DNA of 64,000 nucleotides from Juglans regia (lineage: Eukaryota > Streptophyta > Magnoliopsida > Fagales > Juglandaceae), in NCBI RefSeq assembly GCF_001411555.2, contig NC_049911.1, forward strand, positions 34,361,340 through 34,425,339, written 5' to 3'. Numbering within the stretch: position 1 is the first letter of the stretch; every line of letters begins with the position of its first letter. The translations under genes and the position numbers were made by a program. The notes below the pieces were generated by a model. The model worked only from the letters and a program-made list of their open reading frames with translations, had not been told where the DNA came from and made no database searches. Of this stretch, positions 21,221 to 32,259 are shown in pieces.

Positions 21221-21751
21221 ACGTTTGGGTAGTGAGAATATTTGAGAAGTATTGAGAATATTTGTAAATAGTTATGAGTAGAGATTGAAATAAGTTTGTA
21301 GGTCTCATTGAGAGTATTTTGAATTATTTGGATGTGTGAAATATGTTGAATTGTTGATTTTTGGATAAGTAGTTGAAAAAGATATAGGTCCCATAAACAT
21401 TATAGTGATTTTATTTTTAGTAATAAATATTATAGTGATTTTTTAATATTAATAAATATTGTAGTAATTTTATTTTATTTTTATATATAATAATGATAAA
21501 TATTATAATGATTTTATTTTTAATTTATATATAATAGTTATAAATATTATAATGATTTTATTTTTATATATATAATAGTGATAAATATTATAGTAATGTT
21601 ATTTTTTATTTATATATTATAGTGATAAATATTATAGTTATTTTTTAAAAGACTTTGATACGAAGATGGTTCATTGCGTTTGGCATGTGAAGTATTTCCT
21701 ATAGTACGAGAATACTTGGAAAGTGTTGAGGTATATTAGCTACCCAAACGT
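21221..21751. mobile_element. MITE with CGTTTGGGTAG ends and internal tandem repeats
   Basis: The left end ACGTTTGGGTAG is matched by CTACCCAAACGT on the right. Bordering TA dinucleotides could be a TA target duplication, as in mariner-type MITEs. The interior carries repeated AGTATTGAGAATATTTG-like units and then a tandem array at about 21395-21650. Confidence 0.7.
21395..21650. repeat. A+T-rich tandem array inside the MITE
   Basis: Several diverged copies of a unit resembling ATAAATATTATAGTGATTTT, separated by TATATATAATAG spacers, follow each other at roughly 50-60 bp spacing. Confidence 0.6.
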
Positions 21752-22869
21752 ATAAATTAATGATCTTGAAAATTTTAAGAATTGAGCTTTGCTACTCATT
21801 ATCTCACACACCGCACACTATATATATATATATTTTTTTATTTCTTATTTTATTCCTTCTAAACTAATTGAATTATTCTACTTATTATTTATACACCACA
21901 CATTTAATAAGAGAAAAAAAAAATAAAAAATGATAGTGGGATGAGGAGCAAAATTTTTCTTTTAAAAAATGGCAATACTACATCCATCGAGGAAAGCCAC
22001 CAAAAGTTCCTACCAAATGTGATTTCTATTTTCAAACATTTTTTTGACCTACTAAGCATTTAAAAAAAATCACAAACTCATTAAAAAATATTTCCTTAAC
22101 TATTAAGAAAAAAATAAATACAAGTGGTGGGTTTCGTTGGTGGCTTTTCTTTGTTGAAATATCATTTCCCATTAGAAAATCTCTTGAAAAGCAAATATAA
22201 AATTCTCATCTCATCATTACACATTTTTCAAATCCTCATACAAAATATAATAAACAATTTAACTTTTTAAAATCCCAATACATCTTTTTCAAATCCCAAA
22301 ACAATAATAATATTAAAACTTAATATTTTAACCTTCAAAACAAAACACAAAATTCTCATCTCACCTCCCAAACCTACCCTAGTGTCCGGAACCCGGTTGA
22401 ACACCCTCAGTTAAAATGGCATATTGTATTAGGATTACATGACATACCACCACCACCTCATTATAATCACTCCAAGCAGTCGCTAGGGTAGAGACTGTTC
22501 CTTGAATTCATCGATTTCAAGCTGGTTTTGCAGAAACGGACTGGAGCAACTTCGTGGAAGTTGATGCATAAGTTTCCAGGCATCAAATTCAAACCAAGAA
22601 ATAAACCAGATAGAACATGCAATTCTTGCTTTTGTAATTACATATTAAAGTAAAAGGAGATTTCAGCATCTTCCGCCAACCCATTCTGTTGCCTTGGCAG
22701 ATGCTATTTCTTGTAGTGAGGAGTCAATAATTAAACATCCACAGAAAGACCAAGTACTGCGTTATTCAAGCACGGGAAATAATTTCAGGCCTTAAAATGA
22801 ATAACAATCGCACTTCTTTCTTGGCCCAGTAACTTTGGCAGCAAGAGGCATCTACCGAGCTTGATGTGC

Positions 22870-25800
22870 TTACATGAAATCTTCTTCCATTTCCTGCAAG
22901 GACTTGCTGGTTGTTGCAATCTGTTTATTAGATGTCATATTTTCAGAGACCATCAGACCCTTGTAACTCCTTAGCTCAGCTTGTCTCTCTTTTTCAAGTC
23001 TTTCCATCTCCTCACGCCGTTTCTGCAAAGAAAACGTGAATGACTTTGATCGGTAAATGTAAATTTTCAATTGGCATCTAAAAAGACGTCTGCTATAAAA
23101 CTACCAACAGTGCTTTGTTCTAAATTTTGTCAATGTTAAGAACACCACAGAACTGCAAAAGCTCAGCAAATGTATAAAGAAAAATTCTAAACATAAGCCT
23201 CACACCCTGCACACTCATTTAAAAATATGTCATTTTACTTTTTTACCCACATAATGAAAATGATTCTAAACATATTTGTAAGTAAAATAGGATAAAAAAG
23301 TAAAATGACATATTTTTAAGTGAGTGTGCAGTGTGCGAGGCTTATGGGTGAGAATCAATTTTTTGCCCACTATAAGTTAGGGAAAAAAACAAAATGGGAA
23401 CAAGTCAAGCTTAAGAAAAAGTAGATAAAAGAACCCACTAGCTAACTAAAACCATTTCTTAGAATGTCAATAAAATCTAAAAAGAAGAAACGTCCATATG
23501 TAAGCTACACAACACTTCCACCCAAACAAGAAGCAATGTTGACTAAAGCACATGAAAATGGAACTTCTACACCATGAAAAGTTTACCATTCCTTTCTTTC
23601 TTTCTTTTTTCTGATCAGTAAGTTTACCGTTCCTTTCTCACCTGATGCAACAGATTACTACTGACATTTAGTCTAAATATTGGAAAAGGTCAACTTGAAC
23701 CTCGGTCCTCGAGTTCTGCAATTTAAAAAATCTAGCCTGCATCATATCAAGTACCCTAAATTATTCGTAAAGTGTGCAGAAGAATGATATGGTGATCCAA
23801 TCCCCCCAAGTGGTGAAGGCCTTGGTCTTGGGGTATCACTCCAAAGTCCGAGGTTCAACACCTCATGGGTGCAAACAATCATTTGGGGCCACACCCCTTA
23901 GTGAAAAAGCCAGCAATTTAACCAATTCTGTATAGAGAAACTTCCGAGAGTGCAGCGCACAGGACCGAGGTTTACTCTGCAGGGTTGGGTCCGAAAGGCC
24001 CTGCCTTGGAGAGGTTCCTCGACATTAAAAAAAGAAGAAGCATGATACGGTGATCCATAAAAGTGATGGCAATGCACGATGACATGCTATTGGAGAAAAT
24101 CCTCAAGTTGAATGCTTAGTGCACTTCTGTTTACAGGAAACACTCAGAGAACTTAATATTAAGAGAAGACAAGTTTAACCATTCTTTATTTCTCCTATTT
24201 AATGTGGAGGACAAAGCAGAACCACAAGACACCGGAAATACAAAACTCCCCTTCCCACGATCACCAAAAACCGTCAAGTAAACCTAATACAGCAGTAATT
24301 AAAAAACTCCAAAAAATCATTTTGAGAGCTTCCCACTGCTGTTACAAACCAAACAGTTCATTTCAGCTTTTTCATAATACGGGTGGGCATGGATCTAATA
24401 GGACAGTCAAACAGGAACTTCTATCAAACAAAGGAATAACATTTTTCAAATGATGTTGATAGTCAGATATGATTTTCCAGGGGGGCAAATCGAAACCTGT
24501 TGTAATTAGTAATTAGATAGGGTGGGGTAGCACTCCAAGCACCCAAAATATGAGCTCTATCAGGGCTACAAGAGCATAAGTATCATCGAATATTTACCCA
24601 AAACACATTTCCACCACCAAGGAACACATATGCCAATATTCTAACATGCAAGACCTCAATCTGTTTTGCATATGGATTGATGAAATTGTTTTCTTTTACT
24701 AAAAAATAAAGACTCCATCAATCCCTGTACAAAACAGATTTCTGAACCTGAACAGGTTTTGTGCAGCATATATGGAACTTACTTTATCTCTCAGCTGTTG
24801 TTTTCTTTCTGCTCTTTCCGCTGCACTAACCGCTTCTCGCTCAGCTGCAGTTAAATGATAATATGGAGTGACTTGTAGCATCACCATGTCAGGATTATAG
24901 AATATTCAAATAAGACTTAAATCAGAATAAATCCAATCCGAATTCCCATGCATGTAAAAAAAAACGTGATATATGGAAAAATTGCAAACTGTCCTAAACA
25001 GGAACAAGACCCACCCAAAATTTGAGTGCCAATTCCACCATAAAGAGCAACGAGAGTACTTGCTTAAGCATGTACTAACTAAAAGAATCCTGGGAGGAAG
25101 CTGAGTCATGACTGTACCTTTCAAATCAGGTTTCCTTTCCACTTTTGTCCTGTTCAACCTATTAACAATATCGTTAATCCGCTTCTCCACTCTCACAGTT
25201 CGAACCTGTATGTGGCATCAAATCAAAGAAAGAGCTATCTATCATGCTTATTCATCCAAGATAGATAGCATTCCAGATATCAATATGCACAGAATCATGC
25301 TTATTCATCCAAGATAGATAGCATTCCAGATATCAATATGCACATGCAACAAGGAGGGAAAAGCCCACCATTTTTGGATTGTAAAAACCAACTTGACCAA
25401 CATCCATGGAAGCAGATTTCTTCAAATTGGACCAGGGAGTGTAAACAACATCAACGTTGTTTACCTTGTTGCCTGCATTATAATAACACAGTAAGCCATC
25501 TATAACACCAAGCATTGTGTCATTCAGAGATAAAACTAAAAATAAAAAATAAACGATGAAAACTCAAATAAGACGAATGCTCGATAACGATCTATAACTT
25601 TATCCTAGTTACCTAAACTTAAAAGTAAGTCTGGGAGGGGACCTTATTTCATTTGTGTGACCTTTTTACTGCTATATTAAGTGTCGAAGTACCATAATTC
25701 ACATTTATGAGGTAACGACCACTTCTTTAACTACATACTAGAAGACTATATGTCCAATTAAACAATTAGTTTTATAGAAACAGGAAGAATCTGAATCTAG

Positions 25801-26419
25801 TTCAGATTTTGCCTTGGATGGAATTTGCTTTGACAAGCTGAGCACAATCCTCCAATAAACCTTCACTTATATCATCGATTGTCTGACCCTTGTGCAATCT
25901 TAAATAAACATGGGCGGAAGACATTTTATCCACATGGAACCTGCAACGAACAAACCTTACTAAGAAAACAGTTCTTGACTGAATTACAAACCACTTAAAA
26001 GTTAAGACAGGCTTTAGAGGATCCAATTACACATGAGACCAAAACAAAGTACAAATTGTTTAATGGGTAAACATTTTTTTGATAAGTATTCTTAATAAAT
26101 TGGGTAAAAATGAAAATAAGCCAATACACGTGCGCGCACATTGAAATCTTCATTCTTCTTCCTTTTCCACAATTTATTTATTATTTGTAAACTCGTGCAT
26201 TCAGATAGATAATATACGTCAAAACAGAACAACCCAGGATCATTATAAATTATTAAAAAAAAAAAGAAAAAATCAAAATTATAGAGTGGAAGAGGCGAGA
26301 GGAGACCAAATGTCTTCCAAGAAGCCGTATTTGATGAGCTCCTCGTTCTCGTACTTGTCGATGCCCATGAATATGGTGAAATCGCCAGCATCTGGTCGGG
26401 CTTTGAAGTAGAACACCAT
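22870..26419 (-). CDS. CCDC25: CCDC25-like protein (NFACT-R/DUF814 domain)
   Basis: Six exons: 26307-26419, 25813-25940, 25369-25472, 25118-25205, 24783-24844 and 22870-23022. They join to 215 residues, close to the ~208 of animal CCDC25. Recognisable blocks in order: MVFYFKARP start, [84 protein letters not shown], a charged coiled coil (about 145-185, [21 protein letters not shown]), and [17 protein letters not shown]. The tail ends EEDFM. The NFACT-R fold is shared with the C-terminal part of ribosome quality-control factor NEMF/Rqc2; the plant protein's role is not well defined. Intron 2 has a GC donor (CAAG|GCAAAA), needed to keep the frame. The other introns are GT-AG. Confidence 0.95.
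23193..23345. mobile_element. Foldback MITE in CCDC25 last intron
   Basis: This 153-bp segment has arms of about 54 bp. The left arm runs from ATAAGCCTCACACCCTGCAC to TTTACTTTTTTA and the right arm is its near-exact reverse complement ending GAGGCTTAT. A short loop separates the arms. The element would form a strong hairpin in the pre-mRNA. Confidence 0.8.
23800..24041 (+). mobile_element. tRNA-derived SINE, copy 1
   Basis: It has a pol III-like A box (AAGTGGTGAAGGCC), a B box in GAGGTTCAACACCTC, a conserved body through CTCTGCAGGGTTGGGTCCG, and an A-rich tail. It is flanked by a 16-bp target duplication with one mismatch: ATGATATGGTGATCCA (23784-23799) and ATGATACGGTGATCCA (24042-24057). 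It sits in the last intron of the minus-strand CCDC25 gene, in antisense orientation. Confidence 0.85.
25241..25346. repeat. 53-bp direct tandem duplication in CCDC25 intron 3
   Basis: Two nearly perfect copies of a 53-bp unit beginning ATCATGCTTATTCATCC start at 25241 and 25294. They lie upstream of exon 4 in gene sense and do not touch splice sites. Confidence 0.9.
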
Positions 26420-29400
26420 GGCTGCCTTCTCCTTTCGCCCTTCCAAGACTGTGTGTTAAACAGACAGACTCGCGAATTAGGGCTTCCCGACTTTGTCGAG
26501 AGAGAGAAAGAGGTCTTTTTCCTTCTTTCACAGAGAGAAAACTAGTTATATGTCCACGGAATATGTAGTCGCCGGTTGGGATCGCGTCTTCTTTACTTTT
26601 TTTGGGATACAAGATATATTTTCTAACGTATTTATAATCATGAATTTGTAAGTATCTTATAGTCAAAAAAGTAAATAATATATTTATAATCGTAAATTTG
26701 TAAGTATTTTATAGTCATTTTAAAAAAAAAAATATGTGATTCGTATGAAAAATTAATTAATTTTTTAATAATATATTTCATTCTTTTTTAAAAAGACTAC
26801 GTGATGTTTATGCATTCTACGACTATATATAACGTTACTCTTTATAATTTGGTCATGGCAGTCAACAATTTAATTAAGAAATTATACAGACAAAGCAAGC
26901 ATTTTGCTTATTTTGGGATACATTATACAGCTTATACAGACAAAATAAGAGTTATAACTGTTTTTAGGGCACATTGTATGTCTATATTTTTTATAAAATC
27001 AGTATACTTAAGACTAAGCAAATAATATTTCTTTGATAAGATGTTATCTTGACAGAGATTTGCATGGATATAAAATAATATTATATATCATACTCTCATC
27101 TCGATTTTATTATATTATAAAAAATTTACCATTTTTTTTCATTATTAGATTAACCTTTTTTCAAAAAAAAAAAATCAAAAATTGATAGATAATATTACAT
27201 TATCATGGTGGGATAAAAATTAGATAAGTATATATTGCTATGGAAGAAAATTGCTTGAAGAAATTTGCAAGCATTAAGAATCAAAATTAGAACACACCTG
27301 ATCTTGCTATCTATTACATGCAAGTTTTTAACCTATTGAAAGGGTCACATGGTTATGGAATTTCATCAATACTAGTGAAACAAATCAAATGATGACTCGT
27401 CTTATCAGATTTTGCTATCACTCTTTGTCACCCGTTTATATTTAAGAAAAGCAAAATGATAGTATGTCTCATCATTTTAACTGTTTATATATTTAATTTT
27501 TTTACTTAATAGTTAAGAAATTAACTATTAATGTATTGGTAATTTTTTTATTTTTAAAAGTGTTTAAAAAATATGAAAAAGGAAAAAAAAAATTGAGATT
27601 CAGCCCAGGGTACATGCCTAGTGATCACTGGTGGGCAATACCCTAGCAATACCCTTAAGGAAAAAGGACAGTGCTTAACCAACTGAGAGTGAGTCCCAAC
27701 AATACCCACCAATAAGGCCGTTTCATATTTTTTTTTTTTTTTTATCGGTGTTGTAAATGTCATTTAACTAAAAAGATGTGTCATTTCTATTGGAGCCTTT
27801 TTAGTGTGGTGTGCTTTGTTAATATTTTTTTGTGCTAATATAGTAATAGCTCTTTTTTTTTTTCCTTAAATTTGATTGAAATATTTTTGTAATTACGCGA
27901 GTGTAAGTTGAGTTTAATTCCCATTTGGGTTGAGAGGTCGAGTTTCTAATTGAATTCTCTCCAAATTACTAAACTCTACATAATATTCTAAGATCCGTCC
28001 GATTTTGTTTTAAACTGAAAGTTGCATTGAGTTTAGCCCGTTGATAGGCCTATATTCCCAGCATTCATTCGCAAATCCTGTAGTGAAATTGAGACTGCTT
28101 GACCTCGGAAGCTAATTCGTGTGCAGGCAGTGCTGTCTGTCGTACCGTTGACTCAATTCATTAATTTATAAAAAATATAATTATAATTGTGAATACATAC
28201 ATATCGTATAATTATTTAAAAATAAATAAATAAATAAAATATCTACATAGAAAAAATAATAACTTTTTAATAATAAATCTTACTTTTATTTTTAAAAAGA
28301 CTATACGACACTTACATACTTCATAACTATATATAATATTGCTCATTTTTATACAAGCTCGCTCCCTCTTTTTCCAAGAATTTATGCACTTCCCTTTACT
28401 TCATAGTGCCTTTTCTAATAGGTAAAACCCTTCCATTTCCATCAAATGACCCAGCCCTCCCTTGGCCCTTCAACCGTCAGGGTTCCCTTTCCTCTCTTTG
28501 CTATGCTCCCCCGGTGCAGGCCTACCACGCTTTACGCCTGCCGCATTTTTGCCAGACGGTCTCTGCCAACAGTGCCATCCTCCCTGCTGGCTGTATGGGC
28601 GGGATGTCCCTCACTGTTGAGTTCTGTTAGAACACTTTCATTATTAGTTAAAGTTAAAAGATATTTTTTATAAATGTAAGAAAAATTTGACTTTTAATTA
28701 TTTCATTCACATAAATCTCTACATTGGAATAACTATTTTTTTATTATATAATAATAAAATAATATAAGATAAATTTGATTTTAATTATTTACATCAAATC
28801 TTCATATTAGATTATACATTTATTTATTATATAGTAAAGAATAATTAATAATTTCAAAAATATTTAATTTTTTTTATTAATAATTTTTTTTATTTTATCA
28901 TATTTTATTATTCTACCTATTATATATTAATTAATAATCATATTTTTATTAAATTAATATATCACTAACTCAAATTAATATATCAATTTTAAAAATATTT
29001 TAATTTTTCTAATTGTGAAATTATTTTATTTTATCATATTTTACTATTCATAATATTATATATTAATTAGTAATCATATTCTAATTAAATTATGGATTAA
29101 AAATAGAAACTAGAAAGACATTGATGGAGACCTCGAAAGAGAGAAACAAATGATATAAAATAGATTTGATGAATAAACAGTATCTTTCAAATTTGAAAAT
29201 AACTTTAGAAGTTATTGTAGCTATATTCATATTTAGAATATAGCTATTCCAATGTGATACATTTTATGGTTCAATAGTTAAATTTTTATTAGATTTAACT
29301 TTTAGCTAATCCAATGAGAGTACTCTTAGGCTATGGATTACATGAACAAATGTAATTGAATGAGATAGCAGCCGGGTTACACGTTCCACTGATTGGCCAT

Positions 29401-30076
29401 GTAGTATATACCATTGATTTTTTCGAATTCTTTCAAGTACTCAAATTTAAATGGAAAAAAATAATTCAAAATTCAAATAAAAAAGAGTAATTTCGAAGTA
29501 GTGCTCTCACGTTATCGATTAGCTATGGAAATAGTTATAAAATAATTGTAAAAATATCATTATTCAAACTTCATAGACATAAGATGGAGCCCTATCTAAA
29601 CTCTAAATTTCAGCTCTGTTTTTTTTTTTTTTTTTTTATCTTTTCTTCTCCGCTTCAGCTTTCTGCCTCAAAAGTCTGAGAATGATAACTGCTGAGTTCA
29701 GCCCTCATGGTTACTGTTTACAGGGGTAAAAGAGGGTCTTCCCCCAGGTGTGTTTGGTGAGGTAGAGGGTTGCAATACAACCAACCGGTCTTTTCATCCA
29801 TCTTCTGGGAAATTAATACATAACCGAAAATTCCTACAAGAAGAAACATGCTATCTTTTCTGATAGAAAAAGATCGTCTGATCCTAAAGGATTGTAACAT
29901 TGTAAGTTATATGTATGTTCATATTATGAATTGAAAGCATAAATAACAAAACCTTCAAGGAATATAAAGAAGTAAAAGCCATTCCATCGAAACCAAGCAT
30001 TGATACAAGCAAAACAAAGATTTCGTCCCACATAACAGAAGGAAGGAAGAAAGAGAAACACATGCAATGAGTCGTA
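26420..30076. other. Gene-free spacer
   Basis: The first ~120 bp likely hold the CCDC25 5' UTR and promoter. The rest is A+T-rich with homopolymer runs. At 28440-28630 there is a more G+C-rich island with overlapping short open frames and no recognisable protein. The minus-strand open frame at 29718-29900 (SMFLLVGIFGYVLISQK) is unassigned. Confidence 0.5.
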
Positions 30077-30150
30077 CTAGCAGAGATTCTCAAATCCCAT
30101 GCACTCGTGCCGTTGAATCCTGCCAATCATGTCTGATATGCCAACCCCAC
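30077..30150 (-). pseudogene. Orphan copy of the TauE/SafE last exon
   Basis: This 74-nt segment follows a GTTAG acceptor like that of the real last exon (34817-34902). It encodes GGVGISDMIGRIQRHECMGF..., about 88% identical in DNA to that exon by eye. It ends at TAG four codons early (AAG to TAG). No other exon of that gene was found between here and the ssSPT gene, so it is a dispersed exon fragment. Confidence 0.75.
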
Positions 30151-30218
30151 CTAACATATAGGCACAAAGACATTTTAAGGATTCAATTCTCCAAATTTAA
30201 TTACATGGAACAATTCCA

Positions 30219-30407
30219 GTTTGGATTGAGAGATTAGATGGTTTTAGATGAGTTGAATAAAATAAAATATTGTTATAATATTATTTTTTAATATTATAAT
30301 GATTTTGAGGTTTGAAAAAGTTGAATTGTTTATTATATTTTAAGTGAAAATTTGAAAAAATTGTAATGATGAGATAAGATGAGTTGAGATCACTTCTCAA
30401 TCCAAAC
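30219..30407. mobile_element. MITE, GTTTGGATTGAG ends
   Basis: The left end GTTTGGATTGAGAGA and right end TCTCAATCCAAAC form a clean inverted repeat around a 189-bp A+T-rich body containing GAAAAAGTTGAATTGTTTATTATATTTT. This is the best-preserved member of a family with many copies in the window. Confidence 0.8.
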
Positions 30408-31188
30408 AGGACTATTTCACCTAATAAAATTGCACCACAATAAAACACCCCAATTAATAAAACAGTTGCCAGTTGCACATCCTGTATTCTTATTTTCATA
30501 ATTGTGCAATATGACGCCATTCAAAATATTTTATCCTGGCATTTGAGAAAAATGTCAGGATAAAATATTTGAGAAAAATTAGAGAAAATTCATTTATGAA
30601 TAGACTATCAGAACCATAACAAGAGCTGCTATGAATCTAGATTCCAACACTATCTTATGCAAGAGGTTGCCAATCCACTCAGGCAAAAAATGACACCATT
30701 AACTGATTTACTTGTGTAAGGTGATGCATAGGCCAATAAGCCATGAGCATATTTTGGTGTACAGCCATCATCATGATAATGAAATAACTGGCAAGCTTCT
30801 TCAAGCTAGCTTTTCTCATTTGTATCTTCCTTTTCTCGTTTCATTCTAAGGAAGCAATGCAGTCAATTTAAAATATAAATTGAACTTTACAATCCACGAA
30901 CTTAAAAAAGCAATCATGACACATGCTTTGCAAAAATTTCCGCAAAGAAAAATACGTCCCACGCCACAGTAACCAAGTACAAAACTATCTGATTCACAAC
31001 GCAGGGAAGTGCTAATTATGCCTTTTTTTTTATTGCTAAACAAAAACTTATTGAAAATAAGAATAGACAAGAGCCCAAGTACATGGAACATATACAAGAG
31101 TGTCATCTATGCATATGATAATCTAGTCATACAAGAAAAAGTACTAATTCTGCTAACAGAAAGAAACCAGAGATGAAGGTTCTTTGGT

Positions 31189-31909
31189 TTACCTCTTGCA
31201 GAACTCAGTTACATATCGTGATCCGTTGTAAAAAATGAACCACATCAAGACGATCACCAAAGTATCTGGTACAATATTAAGGAACTCAAGCACAAAAACA
31301 TATAAAGGGGGAAATTAGTTTTGGTTGAGATGGCAGATGGAACCAACCAGGCCAGAAAACTTTCGTAAGCCATAGCTCAATTTACTGCTATTTTTGCCCC
31401 CCCAAAAAATAAAGTTGCTTAGATTACACTAGGAGCATGCAAAAAAAATGACCAAAGGTTCCCAAATCTTGGTTTCGCAAAACGAATTTTAGAAGGAAAA
31501 AATTAAAACCCCAGCTCTCACTTACGCTGCTGGTTCGACGCCACCCTGATATACAATACCAAAAGATTGAAGCAACGAAAACAACTCTATGGCACCTGAC
31601 CAGCAGAATTTTCATTTCATTCTTTAGGCGATAGGTCTAATTCGTAAAAGTTATCCAAAATTAAACACAATCAATTCCACAGTTTCGTCAGTTTACGAGA
31701 AGTACAATATTGCATCACAATTATAGGTAAGTAAGCAAAATCTAGGGTCGATCCGTAACAATAAGTAGAAGAGCATACGTGAATCTGATCAGATCTTAGG
31801 AAAAAGGGAGGAAATAAAGGATACTGAAAAGATAACGCTCCCACCAATCCAACATGTAGAGCCCAAAAGTGACATTGTAAAGGTAGATCTTGCGCTGAAT
31901 CCAGTTCAT
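31189..31909 (-). CDS. ssSPTa: Serine palmitoyltransferase small subunit (ssSPT)
   Basis: Two exons, 31825-31909 and 31189-31265, join to a 53-residue protein. It begins MNWIQRKIYLYNVTFGLYML, continues DWWERYLFN and a hydrophobic segment (TLVIVLMWFIFYNGS), and ends RYVTEFCKR. This matches plant ssSPT proteins almost along their whole length. The family binds the LCB1/LCB2 heterodimer in the ER and strongly stimulates condensation of serine with palmitoyl-CoA, the first step of sphingolipid synthesis. One membrane helix is visible. A 5' UTR intron probably precedes the ATG, with a donor GAG|GTACTT near 32151 and an acceptor near 31921. The small split frame makes this gene easy to miss. Confidence 0.93.
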
Positions 31910-32007
31910 AACTTCCGAAACCTATGAACACTAATCATATAGTTAAATAGTATACCAATTGAAAATTGGTTGTAATCTTATTTCCGTCAGTCAATTGGTT
32001 ATGATAA

Positions 32008-32042
<35 letters not shown>
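32008..32042. repeat. (TA)n microsatellite
   Basis: This run of TA/CATA dinucleotides lies within the probable 5' UTR intron of the ssSPT gene. Confidence 0.95.
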
Positions 32043-32047
<5 letters not shown>

Positions 32048-32259
32048 GGCCCATTTAGGACGGCAAAATATGCTGAGAGAAATTTTTAAGTGAAAAGGAA
32101 TGCATGATTCAAATCTCCTCATTCTCTTTGAAAGTAGGAAAACGAGAAGTACCTCAGATCAGACTCGAAACCTAAAGAGAGGGAGGAGACGAGGAATCGT
32201 CTGGATGATGGGCAAATCGTCCGAATGAGCTCGGAACGTTACGGTGCGTTGGTCAACGG

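Larger units (their letters stand above)
18395..22869. other. Gene-free spacer rich in inverted-repeat elements
   Basis: I see no supportable gene. The stretch holds a 725-bp inverted-terminal-repeat element (18445-19169), a pyrimidine-rich plus-strand region (about 19290-19560) and a 531-bp element with internal tandem repeats (21221-21751). It also has a degenerate reverse-orientation copy of the common miniature family (about 22150-22380). A 68-codon minus-strand open frame at 20334-20540 is unrecognised. Confidence 0.6.

Noticed and set aside
27595..27725. Possible SINE or tRNA-like segment
   Set aside because: Some phrases resemble a short interspersed repeat, but no A/B boxes with correct spacing, tail or target duplication could be placed.
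28406..28673. G+C-rich island with two open frames as a possible gene
   Set aside because: Both frames overlap on the same strand, contain no known motif and have no plausible exon neighbours.
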